The translations under genes were made by a program, and so were the position numbers. Below the pieces are notes generated by a model, which saw nothing but the letters and a program-made list of their open reading frames with translations, did no database searches and was not told where the DNA came from. Of a stretch of DNA of 64,000 nt, positions 9,933-21,332 are shown piece by piece. The stretch comes from an uncultured Pelagibacteraceae bacterium (lineage in GTDB: Bacteria > Pseudomonadota > Alphaproteobacteria > Pelagibacterales > Pelagibacteraceae): contig CACHMJ010000005.1 in the NCBI GenBank assembly GCA_902580895.1, positions 1-64,000 of the forward strand, written 5' to 3'. The first letter of the stretch is position 1; the number at the start of each line of letters is the position of its first letter.

Positions 9933-12900
9933 ATGAGTAAAGAATTAACAGATTTATTTAAAAATCAAGATATCTCTGAGTCACAAAACTTCAATAGTAT
10001 AAAGATTTCTTTAGCAAGTCCTGAAAAAATTAAGTCCTGGACTTATGGGGAAATTAAGAAACCTGAAACAATCAACTATAGAACTTTTAGACCAGAAAAA
10101 GATGGATTATTTTGTGCAAGAATATTTGGACCTATAAAAGATTACGAGTGTTTATGTGGAAAGTATAAACGAATGAAGTTTAGAGGCATTATTTGTGAAA
10201 AGTGTGGAGTAGAGGTAACTAAATCTAATGTTCGTAGAGAGAGAATGGGACATATAAATCTTGCTACACCTGTTGCTCATATTTGGTTTTTAAAATCATT
10301 ACCAAGTAGAATTGCCTTAGCGGTTGATATGAAATTAAAAGAAATTGAAAGAGTATTATATTTCGAAAACTTTATTGTGATTGAACCAGGTCTAACCGGA
10401 TTACAAAAAAATCAATTATTAAATGAGGAAGAATTAGCAAAATATCAAGACGAATTTGGAGAAGAGGCTTTTACAGCAGGGATAGGAGCTGAAGCAGTAC
10501 TAGAGATGCTAAAAAATCTAGACTTAGATTTAGAGAGAAAAAATTTGGTTAATTATATTAAGGAAACTAAGTCTAAAGTTAACGAAGAAAGAGCAATAAA
10601 GAGATTAAAATTAATAGAGTCTTTTATTGAAACAGGTCAAAAACCTGAGTGGATGATAATGACAGTTGTCCCAGTTATTCCACCAGAACTAAGACCATTA
10701 GTGCCTTTAGATGGAGGAAGATTTGCTACCTCAGATCTAAACGATCTTTATAGAAGAGTAATAAATAGAAACAATAGATTAAAAAGATTAATGGATCTTA
10801 AAGCTCCAGACATAATAGTAAGAAATGAAAAAAGAATGCTACAGGAGTCAGTTGATGCATTATTTGATAATGGAAGAAGAGGTAGAGTTATCACTGGAAC
10901 AGGTAAGAGACCTCTAAAATCTTTAGCAGAAATGTTAAAAGGTAAACAAGGAAGATTTAGACAAAATTTATTAGGTAAACGTGTAGATTATTCTGGAAGG
11001 TCTGTAATTGTTGTTGGACCTGATTTGAAATTACATGAGTGTGGTTTACCAAAAAAGATGGCCTTGGAATTATTCAAACCATTTTTATATGCAAGACTTA
11101 ATAAACTTGGTTTGGCATCAACAATTAAACAAGCAAAAAAACTTGTTGAAAAAGAGACTAATGCGGTTTGGGATGCTTTGGAATTAATAGTAAGAGAACA
11201 TCCAGTTCTACTTAATAGGGCACCAACTTTACATAGATTAGGTGTTCAAGCGTTTGAACCTAAATTAATTGAGGGAGATGCTATTGAATTACATCCATTG
11301 ACGTGTGCTGCTTTCAACGCTGACTTTGATGGTGATCAAATGGCGGTGCACGTACCTTTAAGTTTAGAGGCTCAATTAGAAGCAAGAATATTAATGTTAT
11401 CAACTAATAATATTTTATCACCCTCAAATGGTAAACCAATAATTGTTCCAAGTCAGGACATGATTTTGGGAATTTATTATTTATCACAAGAACCTTTGAC
11501 AGATAAACCCGAGGGATATTTTTTAAATGCTGATCAAATAGAATTTGCTTTATCTTCAGGCCAATTAAAAGTTCATAGCACAATAATCTCAAGGTTTGAA
11601 ACAATCGATGAAAAAGGAAATAAAAAATTTGAAAAATATACCTCAACAGCTGGAAGATTCTTATTAGCAAATCTTTTGCCAAAAAACAAAGATATTAAAT
11701 TTTCTTTAATAGATAGGTTGCTACCAAAAAAAGTTGTTTCGGAGATAATTGATATTGTTTTTAGATTTTGCGGTCAAAAAACAACCGTTATTTTCTGTGA
11801 TAAATTAAAAGATTTAGGTTTTAAACATGCATTTAAAGCTGGGATTTCTTTTGGTAAAGATGACTTAGTAATACCAAAAAATAAAACTCAATTAATTGAT
11901 GATACCAAAAAATTAATCTCAGATTATGAAACCCAATATGCTGAAGGACTTATTACTAGAGGAGAAAAATATAACAAGGTTGTGGATGCATGGTCAAAAT
12001 GTACTGATCGTGTAGCTGGTGAAATGATGAAGGGTATCTCAGCTACAGAAAAAACTTCCGAAGGTCTCAAAATAAACTCAGTATTTATGATGGCCGACAG
12101 TGGAGCAAGAGGATCAGCTGCACAAATGAAGCAATTGGCAGGTATGAGAGGATTAATTGCCAAACCATCAGGAGAAATTATTGAGAGTCCAATTACATCA
12201 AATTTTAAAGAGGGGTTAACTGCTCTTGAGTACTTTAATTCCACACATGGAGCTAGAAAAGGTTTAGCTGATACAGCACTAAAAACTGCAAGCTCTGGTT
12301 ATTTAACTAGAAGACTTTGTGATGTTGCTCAAGATTTGACTGTAACCAAAGTTAAATGTGAAAGTCCAGGATTTATTGAGCTATCAGAAATATTAGAGGG
12401 TGGAAACGTAGTAGTGAGTTTATCAGAGAGAGCATTAGGAAGAGTTACTTCATCTGATTTAAAACATCCAATAACTGGAGAAGTTATTTTAAAGAAATCT
12501 ACTATGATTGATGAAGCTGGATGTGATAAAATCGATGCAGCTGGTATCAAATCATTAAATGTTTATTCAGTCATGACATGTAGTTCTAAAGAAGGTGTTT
12601 GTGCAACTTGTTATGGTAGAGATCTCTCAAGAGGAAAAATGGTTCATGTTGGTGAGGCTATAGGAATGATATCAGCCCAATCAATTGGTGAACCAGGTAC
12701 ACAATTAACTATGAGAACTTTCCATGTAGGAGGTACTGCATCTGTAAAACAAGATTCACAAATAGTAACTAAAAATGAAGGAACTTTAAAAATTATCAAT
12801 TCAAATATTTTAGAGGACTCAAAGAAAAACTTAATAGTTATGGGAAGAAATACTCAATTGTCTATTGAGGATGATAATGGAGTTCAAGTTGCAGTTTATA

Positions 12901-14096
12901 AAGTTGCTTATGGCTCTAGATTATTTTTTAAAAATGGTGATAAGGTAAAAGGGAATACAAAAATTTGTGAATGGGATCCATATACAACACCAGTAATTGC
13001 TGAAAAATCTGGAATTGCCAGTTACGTTGATTTAATTGATGGTGTTTCTATTCAAGAGACAACAGATGATGCAACTGGTATTTCATCAAAATCTGTTGTT
13101 GACTGGAGATCTCAATCTAAAAGCACTGATTTAAAACCGAGAATTACTCTTAGGGATGAAAAAGGTAATGTAATTAAAAAAGCTGATGACAATGAAGCAA
13201 GATATTATTTAGTTCCTGACTCAATCTTATCAGTAAAAGATGGTCAAGAAGTTTCAGCAGGAGATGTAATTGCAAGACTTCCAAAAGAAACAACCAAAAC
13301 AAAAGATATTACAGGTGGTCTTCCAAGAGTCGCAGAATTATTTGAGGCAAGAAAAGCAAAAGATAGTGCAATAATTGCCGAAAATGACGGTCAAGTTGTC
13401 TTTGGAAAAGAAGTTAGAGGCAAACAAAGAATTTCTATTGTCCCAGAGGATGGTAGTGAACCTTCTAATTATTTAATCCCAAAGGGTAAACATATTAATT
13501 TTAATCAGGGTGAAAAAATTCAAAAAGGTGAACATTTATTAGATGGTGTGCCACTGCCTCATGATATTCTCAGAATAAAAGGTATCAAAGATTTAACTGA
13601 ATATTTTGTTAATCAAGTTCAAGAGGTTTATAGATTACAAGGCGTTGTAATTAACGACAAACATATAGAGACAATTTTAAGACAGATGCTTAAAAAAGTG
13701 GAAGTCAAGTCCTCTGGCGACTCCTCATACCTTCCTGGTGAGATAGTTGATAAGATTAAATTTGATAATGTGAATGAGAAACTAAAAAAGGATAAGAAAA
13801 CCCCAGCAATTGGTGAGAGAGTTTTAATGGGTATAACCAAAGCTTCACTTCAAACAGAGTCTTTTATTTCTGCTGCATCATTTCAAGAAACAACAAGGGT
13901 TTTAACAGATGCTGCCATTAAAGGAAAAGTTGATCCACTAAGTGGTTTAAAAGAAAATGTAATTGTAGGTAGATTAGTCCCAGCTGGCACAGGAAATATT
14001 AAGAACAAATGGAACAAAAAAGCTCTAGAGGATGATAACAAATTTTTATCAGATCAAGAGAAGATTGAAGCTTCAGAAAATCAAGTAAATCAATAA
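9933..14096 (+). CDS. rpoC: DNA-directed RNA polymerase subunit beta'
   Basis: Catalytic subunit with the active-site magnesium; 1387 residues. The metal-binding [12 protein letters not shown] motif starts at N462. The N-terminal zinc finger ([20 protein letters not shown], near 70-90) and the second zinc site CEC-type ([15 protein letters not shown] near 885-900) are present. The trigger-loop helix region [13 protein letters not shown] is intact. Ends the rplKAJL-rpoBC group; a 160-bp gap with a new promoter follows. Confidence 0.99.
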   Translation: MSKELTDLFKNQDISESQNFNSIKISLASPEKIKSWTYGEIKKPETINYRTFRPEKDGLFCARIFGPIKDYECLCGKYKRMKFRGIICEKCGVEVTKSNVRRERMGHINLATPVAHIWFLKSLPSRIALAVDMKLKEIERVLYFENFIVIEPGLTGLQKNQLLNEEELAKYQDEFGEEAFTAGIGAEAVLEMLKNLDLDLERKNLVNYIKETKSKVNEERAIKRLKLIESFIETGQKPEWMIMTVVPVIPPELRPLVPLDGGRFATSDLNDLYRRVINRNNRLKRLMDLKAPDIIVRNEKRMLQESVDALFDNGRRGRVITGTGKRPLKSLAEMLKGKQGRFRQNLLGKRVDYSGRSVIVVGPDLKLHECGLPKKMALELFKPFLYARLNKLGLASTIKQAKKLVEKETNAVWDALELIVREHPVLLNRAPTLHRLGVQAFEPKLIEGDAIELHPLTCAAFNADFDGDQMAVHVPLSLEAQLEARILMLSTNNILSPSNGKPIIVPSQDMILGIYYLSQEPLTDKPEGYFLNADQIEFALSSGQLKVHSTIISRFETIDEKGNKKFEKYTSTAGRFLLANLLPKNKDIKFSLIDRLLPKKVVSEIIDIVFRFCGQKTTVIFCDKLKDLGFKHAFKAGISFGKDDLVIPKNKTQLIDDTKKLISDYETQYAEGLITRGEKYNKVVDAWSKCTDRVAGEMMKGISATEKTSEGLKINSVFMMADSGARGSAAQMKQLAGMRGLIAKPSGEIIESPITSNFKEGLTALEYFNSTHGARKGLADTALKTASSGYLTRRLCDVAQDLTVTKVKCESPGFIELSEILEGGNVVVSLSERALGRVTSSDLKHPITGEVILKKSTMIDEAGCDKIDAAGIKSLNVYSVMTCSSKEGVCATCYGRDLSRGKMVHVGEAIGMISAQSIGEPGTQLTMRTFHVGGTASVKQDSQIVTKNEGTLKIINSNILEDSKKNLIVMGRNTQLSIEDDNGVQVAVYKVAYGSRLFFKNGDKVKGNTKICEWDPYTTPVIAEKSGIASYVDLIDGVSIQETTDDATGISSKSVVDWRSQSKSTDLKPRITLRDEKGNVIKKADDNEARYYLVPDSILSVKDGQEVSAGDVIARLPKETTKTKDITGGLPRVAELFEARKAKDSAIIAENDGQVVFGKEVRGKQRISIVPEDGSEPSNYLIPKGKHINFNQGEKIQKGEHLLDGVPLPHDILRIKGIKDLTEYFVNQVQEVYRLQGVVINDKHIETILRQMLKKVEVKSSGDSSYLPGEIVDKIKFDNVNEKLKKDKKTPAIGERVLMGITKASLQTESFISAASFQETTRVLTDAAIKGKVDPLSGLKENVIVGRLVPAGTGNIKNKWNKKALEDDNKFLSDQEKIEASENQVNQ

Positions 14097-14126
14097 AAAA
14101 TATAGCTTTTAAACAAAGGTTTTAAT

Positions 14127-14154
14127 TTGACAAAGCGAGATTAATTAGTATTTT
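14127..14154 (+). promoter_or_regulatory. promoter of the str-S10-spc operon
   Basis: Consensus TTGACA (14127-14132), 16-bp spacer, TATTTT (14149-14154), and a G/C-containing discriminator GTCGTAG. Predicted start near 14161, leaving a leader of about 96 nt before rpsL. It is the only good promoter visible upstream of the following ~13.5-kb gene block. The 14097-14126 segment after rpoC has no convincing terminator. Confidence 0.7.
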
Positions 14155-14176
14155 GTCGTAGTTTTTGGTTGGAATG

Positions 14177-14231
14177 TAGTACTAGTTGAATGTACTAAAC
14201 GCTGCCATGAATAACCTGTCAGTTATTTCAT
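14177..14231 (+). promoter_or_regulatory. two-hairpin leader of rpsL
   Basis: Hairpin 1: TAGTAC (14177-14182) pairs with GTACTA (14192-14197), 9-nt loop. Hairpin 2: ATGAATAAC (14207-14215) pairs with GTTATTTCAT (14222-14231), nine pairs with one bulged T and loop CTGTCA. The second ends 25 nt before the rpsL ATG. Such structures before ribosomal-protein operons often bind a product of the operon; that function is an inference here. Confidence 0.55.
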
Positions 14232-14256
14232 CAAAAATTAAAATAATTTAAAAATT

Positions 14257-14628
14257 ATGCCTACGATTAACCAATTGTTGAGAAAAAAAAGAATAAAGCA
14301 ATCTAAAAGGAACAAAGTTCCAGCTTTACAAAAACAACCTTTGAAAAGAGGAGTTTGCGTTAAGGTTTATACAACTACTCCAAAAAAACCAAACTCAGCT
14401 CTTAGAAAAGTTGCTAGAGTGAGATTATCTAATGGTTTTGAAGTAACAGCATACATACCAGGTGAGGGCCATAATCTTCAAGAACATTCAGTTGTTTTGA
14501 TTAGAGGGGGTAGAGTTAAGGATCTACCAGGTGTTAGATATCATATTCTTAGGGGTAATCTAGATACACAAGGTGTAGCAAATAGAAAAAAAAGAAGATC
14601 TTTATATGGAACAAAGAAGGGTAAATAA
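14257..14628 (+). CDS. rpsL: 30S ribosomal protein S12
   Basis: Decoding-centre protein; 123 residues. [18 protein letters not shown] (about 40-57) and [13 protein letters not shown] are intact, and the lysine in PKKPNSA is the streptomycin-sensitive form. First gene of the str-S10-spc block, preceded by the structured leader; 2 nt before rpsG. Confidence 0.99.
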   Translation: MPTINQLLRKKRIKQSKRNKVPALQKQPLKRGVCVKVYTTTPKKPNSALRKVARVRLSNGFEVTAYIPGEGHNLQEHSVVLIRGGRVKDLPGVRYHILRGNLDTQGVANRKKRRSLYGTKKGK

Positions 14629-14630
14629 AA

Positions 14631-15101
14631 ATGTCTAGAAAAAAATCTCAGCCAAAAAAAAATGTAGTTCCTGATCCAAAGTTTAATTCAACAATAATCC
14701 CAAAACTTATTAATAACATAATGTATGATGGTAAAAGAGGTATAGCATCTAAGATTGTTTACGACGCTATAGAAAAAATTAAAACCAAATCGAAAGATGA
14801 ACCAATTAATGTTTTTAATGAAGCAATCAATAACATAAAACCAACAGTAGAAGTCAGATCAAGAAGAGTCGGTGGAGCAACTTATCAAGTTCCTGTTGAG
14901 GTTAAAAGTAAAAGAGCCCAAGCTTTAGCAATTAGATGGTTAGTTGAATCAGCACGAAAAAGAAAAGATAAGCACATGTCAGATAAAATTTTTAATGAAC
15001 TTTATGATGCTTACGAAAGAAAGGGAGCAGCAGTTAAAAAAAAAGAGGACGTTCATAAAATGGCAGAGTCAAACAAGGCTTTTGCACATTTCAGGTGGTA
15101 A
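14631..15101 (+). CDS. rpsG: 30S ribosomal protein S7
   Basis: Primary binder of the 16S rRNA 3' domain and assembly starter for the 30S head; 156 residues, normal length. Recognisable blocks are IPKLINNIMYDGKRG, VEVRSRRVGGATYQVPVEV and the C-terminal MAESNKAFAHFRW. In E. coli S7 autoregulates the str operon through the rpsL-rpsG spacer; here that spacer is only 2 nt, so any such control must act elsewhere, for example at the upstream leader. Confidence 0.99.
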   Translation: MSRKKSQPKKNVVPDPKFNSTIIPKLINNIMYDGKRGIASKIVYDAIEKIKTKSKDEPINVFNEAINNIKPTVEVRSRRVGGATYQVPVEVKSKRAQALAIRWLVESARKRKDKHMSDKIFNELYDAYERKGAAVKKKEDVHKMAESNKAFAHFRW

Positions 15102-15107
15102 ACTATT

Positions 15108-17186
15108 ATGGCAAGAACTCACACATTAAATAAATATAGAAACATTGGTATCATGGCACACATTGATGCTGGGAAAACAACCACTACAGAAAGAATTTTA
15201 TATTATACAGGTAAAAGCCATAAAATTGGAGAGGTGCACGATGGTGCAGCCACAATGGACTGGATGGAACAAGAGCAAGAAAGAGGTATAACAATCACTT
15301 CTGCTGCAACTACTTGTTTTTGGCAAGACCATAGAATAAATATTATTGATACACCTGGGCATGTCGATTTTACAATTGAGGTGGAAAGATCTTTAAAAGT
15401 TCTTGATGGTGCAGTAGCAGTTTTTGATGGAGTTGCTGGTGTTGAACCCCAATCTGAAACTGTATGGAGGCAAGCTGATAAATACAAAGTTCCAAGGATT
15501 TGCTTTGTAAACAAATTAGATAGAACAGGTGCTGACTTTTTTAGATGTGTTGAGATGATCAAAGAAAGACTAGGCGCAAAACCTCTAGTTATTCAAGTCC
15601 CAATAGGTATTGAGTCATCACTTACAGGAGTTGTTGATTTAGTAAAAATGAAAGCACAAGTATGGAAAAACGAGGCCCTTGGTGCCGAGTGGGAATATAA
15701 AGAAATTCCAGATGACTTAAAAGAAATATCACAAAAGTATAGAACTGAATTAGTAGAAGCTGCAGTTGAACAAGATGAAAAGTTAATGGAGTCTTATCTT
15801 AATGGTGATGAAGTAAAAGAAGATGACCTTATAAAATGCATAAGGAAAGGAACTTTAAATTTTAGTTTTGTACCTGTAATGACTGGTTCAGCATTTAAAA
15901 ACAAAGGAGTTCAACCACTTTTAGATGCAGTAGTAAATTATTTGCCCAGCCCAGTAGATATAGGCTCAATTAAAGGAACTAAGCTTGGAAGCGAAGATGA
16001 GCTTGAGATGAAATTTGAAGATAATGCGCCTTTTTCTGCTTTAGCTTTCAAAGTTGCAAATGACCCCTTTGTTGGTTCATTAACTTTTATTAGAATTTAT
16101 TCTGGAACAATTAAAACTGGAACAGCTGTTTTTAATTCATCAAAAGAAAAAGAGGAAAGAGTGGGTAGAATGTTGTTGATGCATGCTAATTCAAGAGAAG
16201 ATATAAAAGAAGCTAATGCTGGTGATATAGTAGCTTTGGCGGGTTTAAAAAATACTATCACTGGACATACATTGTGTGATGAGGAAAATAGCGTTCTTTT
16301 AGAACCAATGGAATTCCCAGATCCTGTTATTGAAATTGCTGTTGAACCGAAGACAAAGGCAGATCAAGAAAAAATGGGCGAGGCACTTGGAAGATTAGCA
16401 AAAGAAGATCCTTCATTTAGAGTAACTTCAGATGAAGAGTCAGGTCAAACAATAATTAAGGGAATGGGAGAATTACATTTGGATATTATTGTTGATAGAA
16501 TGAAAAGAGAATTTAAAGTTGAAGCAAATGTTGGAGCTCCACAAGTAGCATACAGAGAAACGATAGAGAGTCCATCAGAGGTTGAGTATACACATAAAAA
16601 ACAAAGTGGAGGAGCAGGACAGTTTGCTAAAGTAAAATTATTAGTTGAACCTCAAGAAGCTGGAAAAGGAAGAGAGGTTGAGAGTAAAATTAAAGGTGGC
16701 GCGATACCCAAAGAATTCATTCCTGGCGTTGAGAAAGGTATAGAAACTATTTCTGATGGCGGAATTTTAGCAGGATTTCCAATGATTGATTATAAAGTAA
16801 CAATACTAGATGGATTACATCACGATGTAGACTCCAGTGTACTAGCTTTTGAATTAGCTAGCAGAGCTTGCTTCAAAGAGGCGTGTACTAAAGGGGGATT
16901 AAAACTTTTAGAACCCATTATGAGAGTTGAGGTTGTTACACCAGAGGATTATATGGGAGATGTAATTGGTGATTTAAATAGTAGAAGAGGTCAAATTAAT
17001 ACACAAGAGCAAAGGGGTAATGCAACAGTGATTACAGCTATGGTGCCTTTAGCTAATATGTTTGGATATATTAACAATCTAAGATCTATGTCACAAGGCA
17101 GAGCTCAATACTCAATGTTTTTTGACCACTATTCAAAAGTTCCTCAGAATGTTCAAGATGAAGTAACTAAAAAGATCGCAGGATAA
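15108..17186 (+). CDS. fusA: translation elongation factor G
   Basis: GTPase that drives translocation and helps ribosome recycling. 692 residues. G1 AHIDAGKT at 17-24, RGITI effector loop, G3 DTPGH and G4 NKLDRTG are intact; domains II-V follow, with domain IV signature [15 protein letters not shown] near 480-495. The stop is one base from the rpsJ start, so tuf, normally next, is absent and the str and S10 groups are physically fused. Confidence 0.99.
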   Translation: MARTHTLNKYRNIGIMAHIDAGKTTTTERILYYTGKSHKIGEVHDGAATMDWMEQEQERGITITSAATTCFWQDHRINIIDTPGHVDFTIEVERSLKVLDGAVAVFDGVAGVEPQSETVWRQADKYKVPRICFVNKLDRTGADFFRCVEMIKERLGAKPLVIQVPIGIESSLTGVVDLVKMKAQVWKNEALGAEWEYKEIPDDLKEISQKYRTELVEAAVEQDEKLMESYLNGDEVKEDDLIKCIRKGTLNFSFVPVMTGSAFKNKGVQPLLDAVVNYLPSPVDIGSIKGTKLGSEDELEMKFEDNAPFSALAFKVANDPFVGSLTFIRIYSGTIKTGTAVFNSSKEKEERVGRMLLMHANSREDIKEANAGDIVALAGLKNTITGHTLCDEENSVLLEPMEFPDPVIEIAVEPKTKADQEKMGEALGRLAKEDPSFRVTSDEESGQTIIKGMGELHLDIIVDRMKREFKVEANVGAPQVAYRETIESPSEVEYTHKKQSGGAGQFAKVKLLVEPQEAGKGREVESKIKGGAIPKEFIPGVEKGIETISDGGILAGFPMIDYKVTILDGLHHDVDSSVLAFELASRACFKEACTKGGLKLLEPIMRVEVVTPEDYMGDVIGDLNSRRGQINTQEQRGNATVITAMVPLANMFGYINNLRSMSQGRAQYSMFFDHYSKVPQNVQDEVTKKIAG

Positions 17187-17187
17187 T

Positions 17188-17496
17188 ATGGAAAAACAAA
17201 ATATAAGAATTAAATTAAGAGCATATGATAACAAAGTTCTAGATGCATCTACTGAGGAAATAGTTAATACGGTAAAAAGAACAGGAGCTACAATAAAAGG
17301 TCCAATTCCATTACCAACTAAAATAGAAAGATATACAGTTTTAAGATCACCACACATAGATAAAAAAAGTAGGGAACAATTCGAGTCCAGAACCCATAAA
17401 AGACTAATAGATATCATAGAGCCAACACCTCAAACCGTTGAAGCTCTAATGAAATTAGACTTAGCATCAGGTGTGGATGTGGAGATTAAAATTTAA
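17188..17496 (+). CDS. rpsJ: 30S ribosomal protein S10
   Basis: 30S head protein and NusB/NusE antitermination partner; 102 residues. Conserved [15 protein letters not shown] near the N-terminus, [20 protein letters not shown] in the middle, and [16 protein letters not shown] at the end. Starts one base after fusA stops; there is no room for an S10 leader of the type used by L4 in E. coli. Confidence 0.99.
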   Translation: MEKQNIRIKLRAYDNKVLDASTEEIVNTVKRTGATIKGPIPLPTKIERYTVLRSPHIDKKSREQFESRTHKRLIDIIEPTPQTVEALMKLDLASGVDVEIKI

Positions 17497-17498
17497 TT

Positions 17499-18209
17499 AT
17501 GACTGAGATTGCATTAATTGGAAAAAAAATTGGAATGACCAGAGAGTTCTATAAAACTGGTCAATTAGTTCCTGTAACTGTTTTAAAAATGGAGAAAGCA
17601 CGGGTTATTCAAATTATAGATAAAGAGAAAAGAGGTTATAAAGCTGTCCAATTAGGTTTTGGTAAAATAAAAAACTCTAAGTTAACTAAAGCTATGAAAG
17701 GATACTTTGCTAAAAAAAATACAGAGGCTAAAAATAAACTAAAAGAATTTAGAGTTGAAAACTTAGAAAATTTTAAGGAGGGAAATGAGTTTGGCCTAGA
17801 AATCTTCAAGGATATAAAATTCGTAGACACAAAATCTAAAACTATAGGTAAGGGTTTCGCAGGAGCCATGAAAAGACATAATTTTGGCGGTTTAAGAGCT
17901 ACTCATGGTGTTTCGATATCGCATAGATCACATGGTTCAACTGGTCAGAGACAAGATCCCGGAAAAGTTTTCAAAGGAAAGAAAATGGCTGGTCATATGG
18001 GAGATAAATTAAGAACTATGCAAAACATTGAGATTATTAAGGCTGATGTGGAAAATGAATTACTCTATCTGAAAGGTTCTATACCAGGATCTAAAAATTC
18101 TGAAGTACTAGTTAGAAAGTCTGTAAAAAATATTAAAAAATTGACAATGAGTGAAAAAATCAAAGTAGCCGAACAGGCAAAAAAAACCCCAGATAAGAAG
18201 AAAAAATAA
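17499..18209 (+). CDS. rplC: 50S ribosomal protein L3
   Basis: Early 50S assembly protein near the peptidyl-transferase centre; 236 residues, a little longer than usual because of a lysine-rich C-terminal tail (AEQAKKTPDKKKK). The core loop with HGVSISHRSHGSTGQRQDPG near 135-155 is conserved. It has Q in the GQRQDPG loop, which PrmB methylates in E. coli. Overlaps rplD by one base. Confidence 0.98.
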   Translation: MTEIALIGKKIGMTREFYKTGQLVPVTVLKMEKARVIQIIDKEKRGYKAVQLGFGKIKNSKLTKAMKGYFAKKNTEAKNKLKEFRVENLENFKEGNEFGLEIFKDIKFVDTKSKTIGKGFAGAMKRHNFGGLRATHGVSISHRSHGSTGQRQDPGKVFKGKKMAGHMGDKLRTMQNIEIIKADVENELLYLKGSIPGSKNSEVLVRKSVKNIKKLTMSEKIKVAEQAKKTPDKKKK

Positions 18210-18832
18210 TGAAAATTGAAAAATTAAATTTAGACGGTAAAAAAAGTTCAATCGAAGTTTTAGATAAAATTTTTTCAGCAAAAATTAACCATAAACTAGT
18301 AAGCAGTGTTTTATACAAAACAAATGCTAACTATAAGGGTCGTCACGCTAAGACAAAACAACAAAATGAAGTTAAAGGTCCTACGTCAAAGATTTATGCT
18401 CAAAAAGGAACAGGTAATGCAAGACACGCAAGTAGAAAAGCTCCGATATTTGTTGGTGGTGGTATTGCTCATGGACCCAAAGGACAATTGTCTTACAAAA
18501 CAAGGAAATTAAATAAAACAGAGAAAAAAAATAGCATTGCATCATTAATCACTGAAAAAACACAGAATAAAGATCTTTTAATTTTAAGTGATTTTAAAAA
18601 TGAAATTAAAAAGACAAAAGAAATGAATTCTATTCTTAAAAAGTTAGAAATTTCAAATTCTTTACTAATTTTAGATAAATCTTCAAAAGATAAAATTGAA
18701 AGATCAATAAAAAATATCCCAAATACTAAAGTGACTGACATAAATCATTTTAGTGCTTTTGATATTGTTAAGTTTAAAAAAATTGTTTTTACCGAAACTT
18801 CTGTGAAAGAATTGGAAAAGAGGTACTCTTAA
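18209..18832 (+). CDS. rplD: 50S ribosomal protein L4
   Basis: 50S protein with a loop lining the exit tunnel; 207 residues. The tunnel loop is recognisable by QKGTGNARHASRKAPIFVGG and HGPKGQLSY (about 70-100). The C-terminal part is divergent and lysine-rich. TAATG overlap with rplC and one base before rplW. Confidence 0.97.
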   Translation: MKIEKLNLDGKKSSIEVLDKIFSAKINHKLVSSVLYKTNANYKGRHAKTKQQNEVKGPTSKIYAQKGTGNARHASRKAPIFVGGGIAHGPKGQLSYKTRKLNKTEKKNSIASLITEKTQNKDLLILSDFKNEIKKTKEMNSILKKLEISNSLLILDKSSKDKIERSIKNIPNTKVTDINHFSAFDIVKFKKIVFTETSVKELEKRYS

Positions 18833-18833
18833 A

Positions 18834-19127
18834 ATGGAAAAAATACATTTATTTGATAAAATTCTATCTCCTTTATTGACTGAAAAATCAACTAATTTAT
18901 CAGAACAAAATAAGATAGTTTTTAAAGTACATAAAAATGCAAATAAAAAAAATTTAAAAAATAATATTGAAAAAATTTTTAAAGTTAATGTCATGAAGAT
19001 AAATATTATAAATAAACAAAACAGAACAAAGTTAACCAGGGGAAAAAAAGTAAAAGTCACAGGATTTAAAAAAGCAATTATTACTCTTAAAAAAGGTCAA
19101 ACAATAGACTTAACAACAGGAATTTAA
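18834..19127 (+). CDS. rplW: 50S ribosomal protein L23
   Basis: Protein at the tunnel exit that docks trigger factor and SRP; 97 residues. ILSPLLTEKSTNLSEQNKIVFKVHKNAN-type N-terminal block (split here as LSPLLTEKST and NKIVFKVHKNA) and KVNVMKINIINKQNR are family features. Short spacings on both sides. Confidence 0.96.
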   Translation: MEKIHLFDKILSPLLTEKSTNLSEQNKIVFKVHKNANKKNLKNNIEKIFKVNVMKINIINKQNRTKLTRGKKVKVTGFKKAIITLKKGQTIDLTTGI

Positions 19128-19128
19128 T

Positions 19129-19968
19129 ATGGCACTTAAAACTTTTAAACCTTATACAAAATCTACTAGAGGAACTATTTTAGTTGATAGAACTGGTCTT
19201 TGGAAAGGTAAACCGTTTAAATCATTGGTTTCACCCAAAAATGCAATGAAGGGAAGAAATAATAACGGACATATAACATCGATTAATAGAGCAGGTGGTC
19301 ATAAAAAAATGTATAGACATGTCGACTTTTATAGAAAAAAATTCGATATCCCTGCTACTGTTGAAAGAATAGAATATGATCCGAATAGATCATGCTACAT
19401 TATGCTGGTTAAATTTGATGATAAATCTCACGCATATTATTTAGCACCTCAAAAAATTAAAGTTGGTGACAAAGTGGAGAATGGTTCTAAGAAAGAAATT
19501 AAAATTGGTAATTGTATGCCATTACAAGATATTCCGGTTGGTATAGATATCCATAATGTTGAGATACAACCAGGTGGAGGCGGTAAGATAGCCAGATCTG
19601 CTGGAACATCTGTTTCTATTAGTGGATTAGATGGCAATTATAGTTTGATTAAGTTAGCCTCAGGTGAAGTTAGAAAAATAGATTCAAGATCTTTGGCTAC
19701 AATAGGTGTTTTAAGTAACCCAGATCAAAAAAACATTAAAATAGGTAAAGCAGGAAGATCTAGATGGCTTGGTAGAAGACCACATACAAGAGGAGTTGTT
19801 AAAAACCCTGTTGATCACCCGCATGGAGGTGGAGAAGGAAAAAGTGCTGGTGGTAGACACCCTGTTTCTCCAAAAGGTCAGTCTGCTAAAGGTTTAAAAA
19901 CTAGAGACAATAAACGAACAGATAAGTTTATAGTTAAAAGAAGGAATAAAAGGAAGGATACAAAATAA
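19129..19968 (+). CDS. rplB: 50S ribosomal protein L2
   Basis: Essential for subunit joining and peptidyl transfer; 279 residues. The near-invariant C-terminal block with [17 protein letters not shown] and RHPVSPKGQ carries the catalytic-site histidine (about residue 230). N-terminal [19 protein letters not shown] is also conserved. Overlaps rpsS by one base. Confidence 0.99.
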   Translation: MALKTFKPYTKSTRGTILVDRTGLWKGKPFKSLVSPKNAMKGRNNNGHITSINRAGGHKKMYRHVDFYRKKFDIPATVERIEYDPNRSCYIMLVKFDDKSHAYYLAPQKIKVGDKVENGSKKEIKIGNCMPLQDIPVGIDIHNVEIQPGGGGKIARSAGTSVSISGLDGNYSLIKLASGEVRKIDSRSLATIGVLSNPDQKNIKIGKAGRSRWLGRRPHTRGVVKNPVDHPHGGGEGKSAGGRHPVSPKGQSAKGLKTRDNKRTDKFIVKRRNKRKDTK

Positions 19969-20267
19969 TGGCTAGGGCAGTTTGGAAAGGACCTTTTGTT
20001 GAGGAAAGTTTAATGAAGAAAGTTGACAAATACAGAACTGATCCAAAAAAAATTCCAATTAAAACATGGTCGAGAAAATCAACAATTTTACCAGACTTTG
20101 TAGGTGTAAGTTTCTTAATTTACAATGGTAAAAAGTTTATTCCAATAACAGTTTCTGAGGATATGGTTGGTCATAAGTTAGGAGAATTTGCACCAACTAG
20201 AACTTTTTTTGGACACACGCCAGCAGATAAAAAAGCAAAACCAGCTGAAGCAGAGGCTAAAAAATAA
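19968..20267 (+). CDS. rpsS: 30S ribosomal protein S19
   Basis: 30S head protein forming a complex with S13; 99 residues. [18 protein letters not shown] at the start, and [18 protein letters not shown] at about 65-82. A short alanine/lysine tail ([12 protein letters not shown]) extends beyond the core. TAATG overlap with rplB. Confidence 0.98.
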   Translation: MARAVWKGPFVEESLMKKVDKYRTDPKKIPIKTWSRKSTILPDFVGVSFLIYNGKKFIPITVSEDMVGHKLGEFAPTRTFFGHTPADKKAKPAEAEAKK

Positions 20268-20269
20268 TT

Positions 20270-20668
20270 ATGGGTAAAGAAAAAAGAAAAGAAATTAATA
20301 AAAATAAAACAGTTAGATCTATAAACAATAACATCAGATCTAGTGTTAGAAAGCTAAACCCTATCTTGAAGGGAATTGTTGGTAAAAAAGTGGATGTAGC
20401 AATGAGAGACTTAGAGTTTTCCGAAAAAAGAATTACTAGAGATATTAGAAAAACTCTTAATTCAGCCGTAGCAAATGCAGAAAATAATTTTCAATACGAT
20501 ATTGATAAACTGATTGTTAAAGAAGCTTATTGTGGGAAAAAGATTATTATGAAGAGATTTAGACCTAGAGCTAAGGGTAGAGCCGCACCAATATTAAAAC
20601 CTTATTCAAGTGTAACAATAATATTATCAGAGCTAAAAAAAATGGAGAGTCATGGGTCAAAAAGTTAA
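20270..20668 (+). CDS. rplV: 50S ribosomal protein L22
   Basis: Lines the exit tunnel; 132 residues. The beta-hairpin is recognised by [20 protein letters not shown] (about 100-119) and the core by [10 protein letters not shown]. Its 3' end overlaps rpsC by 17 bp, one of the largest overlaps in the operon; both starts and ends are supported by conserved termini. Confidence 0.98.
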   Translation: MGKEKRKEINKNKTVRSINNNIRSSVRKLNPILKGIVGKKVDVAMRDLEFSEKRITRDIRKTLNSAVANAENNFQYDIDKLIVKEAYCGKKIIMKRFRPRAKGRAAPILKPYSSVTIILSELKKMESHGSKS

Positions 20669-21332
20669 TCCAGTAGGTTTTAGATTAGGTGTCAATAGAG
20701 GTTGGGACTCCGTTTGGTATGCTAAAAAAAAGGATTTTGGTAATTACCTTATCGAAGATTTCAAAATAAGAGAATATATAAAAAAAAATGTTATTAACTC
20801 TGGAGTTTCTAAAGTGATGATAGAGAGAACATCAAACAAATGTTATGTTACAATTTATACATCTAGGCCAGGTTTTGTGATAGGTAAAAAAGGAAGTGAT
20901 ATCGATAAGATTAAAAATAACCTTTCAAAATTTACAAAAAATGAAGTTACATTAAATATCAAAGAAGTAAAAAAACCTGAAACTAATGCATATTTAGTTG
21001 CAGAAAATATAGCTCAACAACTAGTGAAAAGAATTTCTTACAGACGAGCAATGAAAAGAGCAATGCAATCTTGTTTGAGACTTGGCGCGAAGGGAATAAA
21101 AGTTTCAGTCAGTGGTAGGTTAGGTGGAAATGAGATAGCAAGAACTGAATGGTTGAGAGATGGTAGTATTCCATCGCATACTTTAAGAGCGGACATAGAT
21201 TATGCTGAAGCTGAGGCTTTGACAACATATGGTATCATTGGAATAAAAGTTTGGATTTATAAAGGTGAAGTATTTGCAAGAGAGTTCAGCCAAGAGACTA
21301 ACAAAGTGATTTCAAAAGAGGGTAAAGAATAA
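20652..21332 (+). CDS. rpsC: 30S ribosomal protein S3
   Basis: mRNA-entry-channel protein of the 30S subunit; 226 residues. N-terminus [19 protein letters not shown], type II KH domain with [14 protein letters not shown] at about 74-87, and C-terminal domain with [19 protein letters not shown]. The start lies inside the end of rplV and is fixed by the invariant MGQKVNP. Confidence 0.99.
   Translation: MGQKVNPVGFRLGVNRGWDSVWYAKKKDFGNYLIEDFKIREYIKKNVINSGVSKVMIERTSNKCYVTIYTSRPGFVIGKKGSDIDKIKNNLSKFTKNEVTLNIKEVKKPETNAYLVAENIAQQLVKRISYRRAMKRAMQSCLRLGAKGIKVSVSGRLGGNEIARTEWLRDGSIPSHTLRADIDYAEAEALTTYGIIGIKVWIYKGEVFAREFSQETNKVISKEGKE

Noticed and set aside
14097..14126. Terminator after rpoC
   Set aside because: Only a 4-bp AAAC/GTTT pairing without a proper U-run; too weak to call.
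14207..14251. 14-codon ORF in the rpsL leader, possible leader peptide
   Set aside because: No ribosome site, no regulatory codon run, and its bases are explained better by the second hairpin of the leader.
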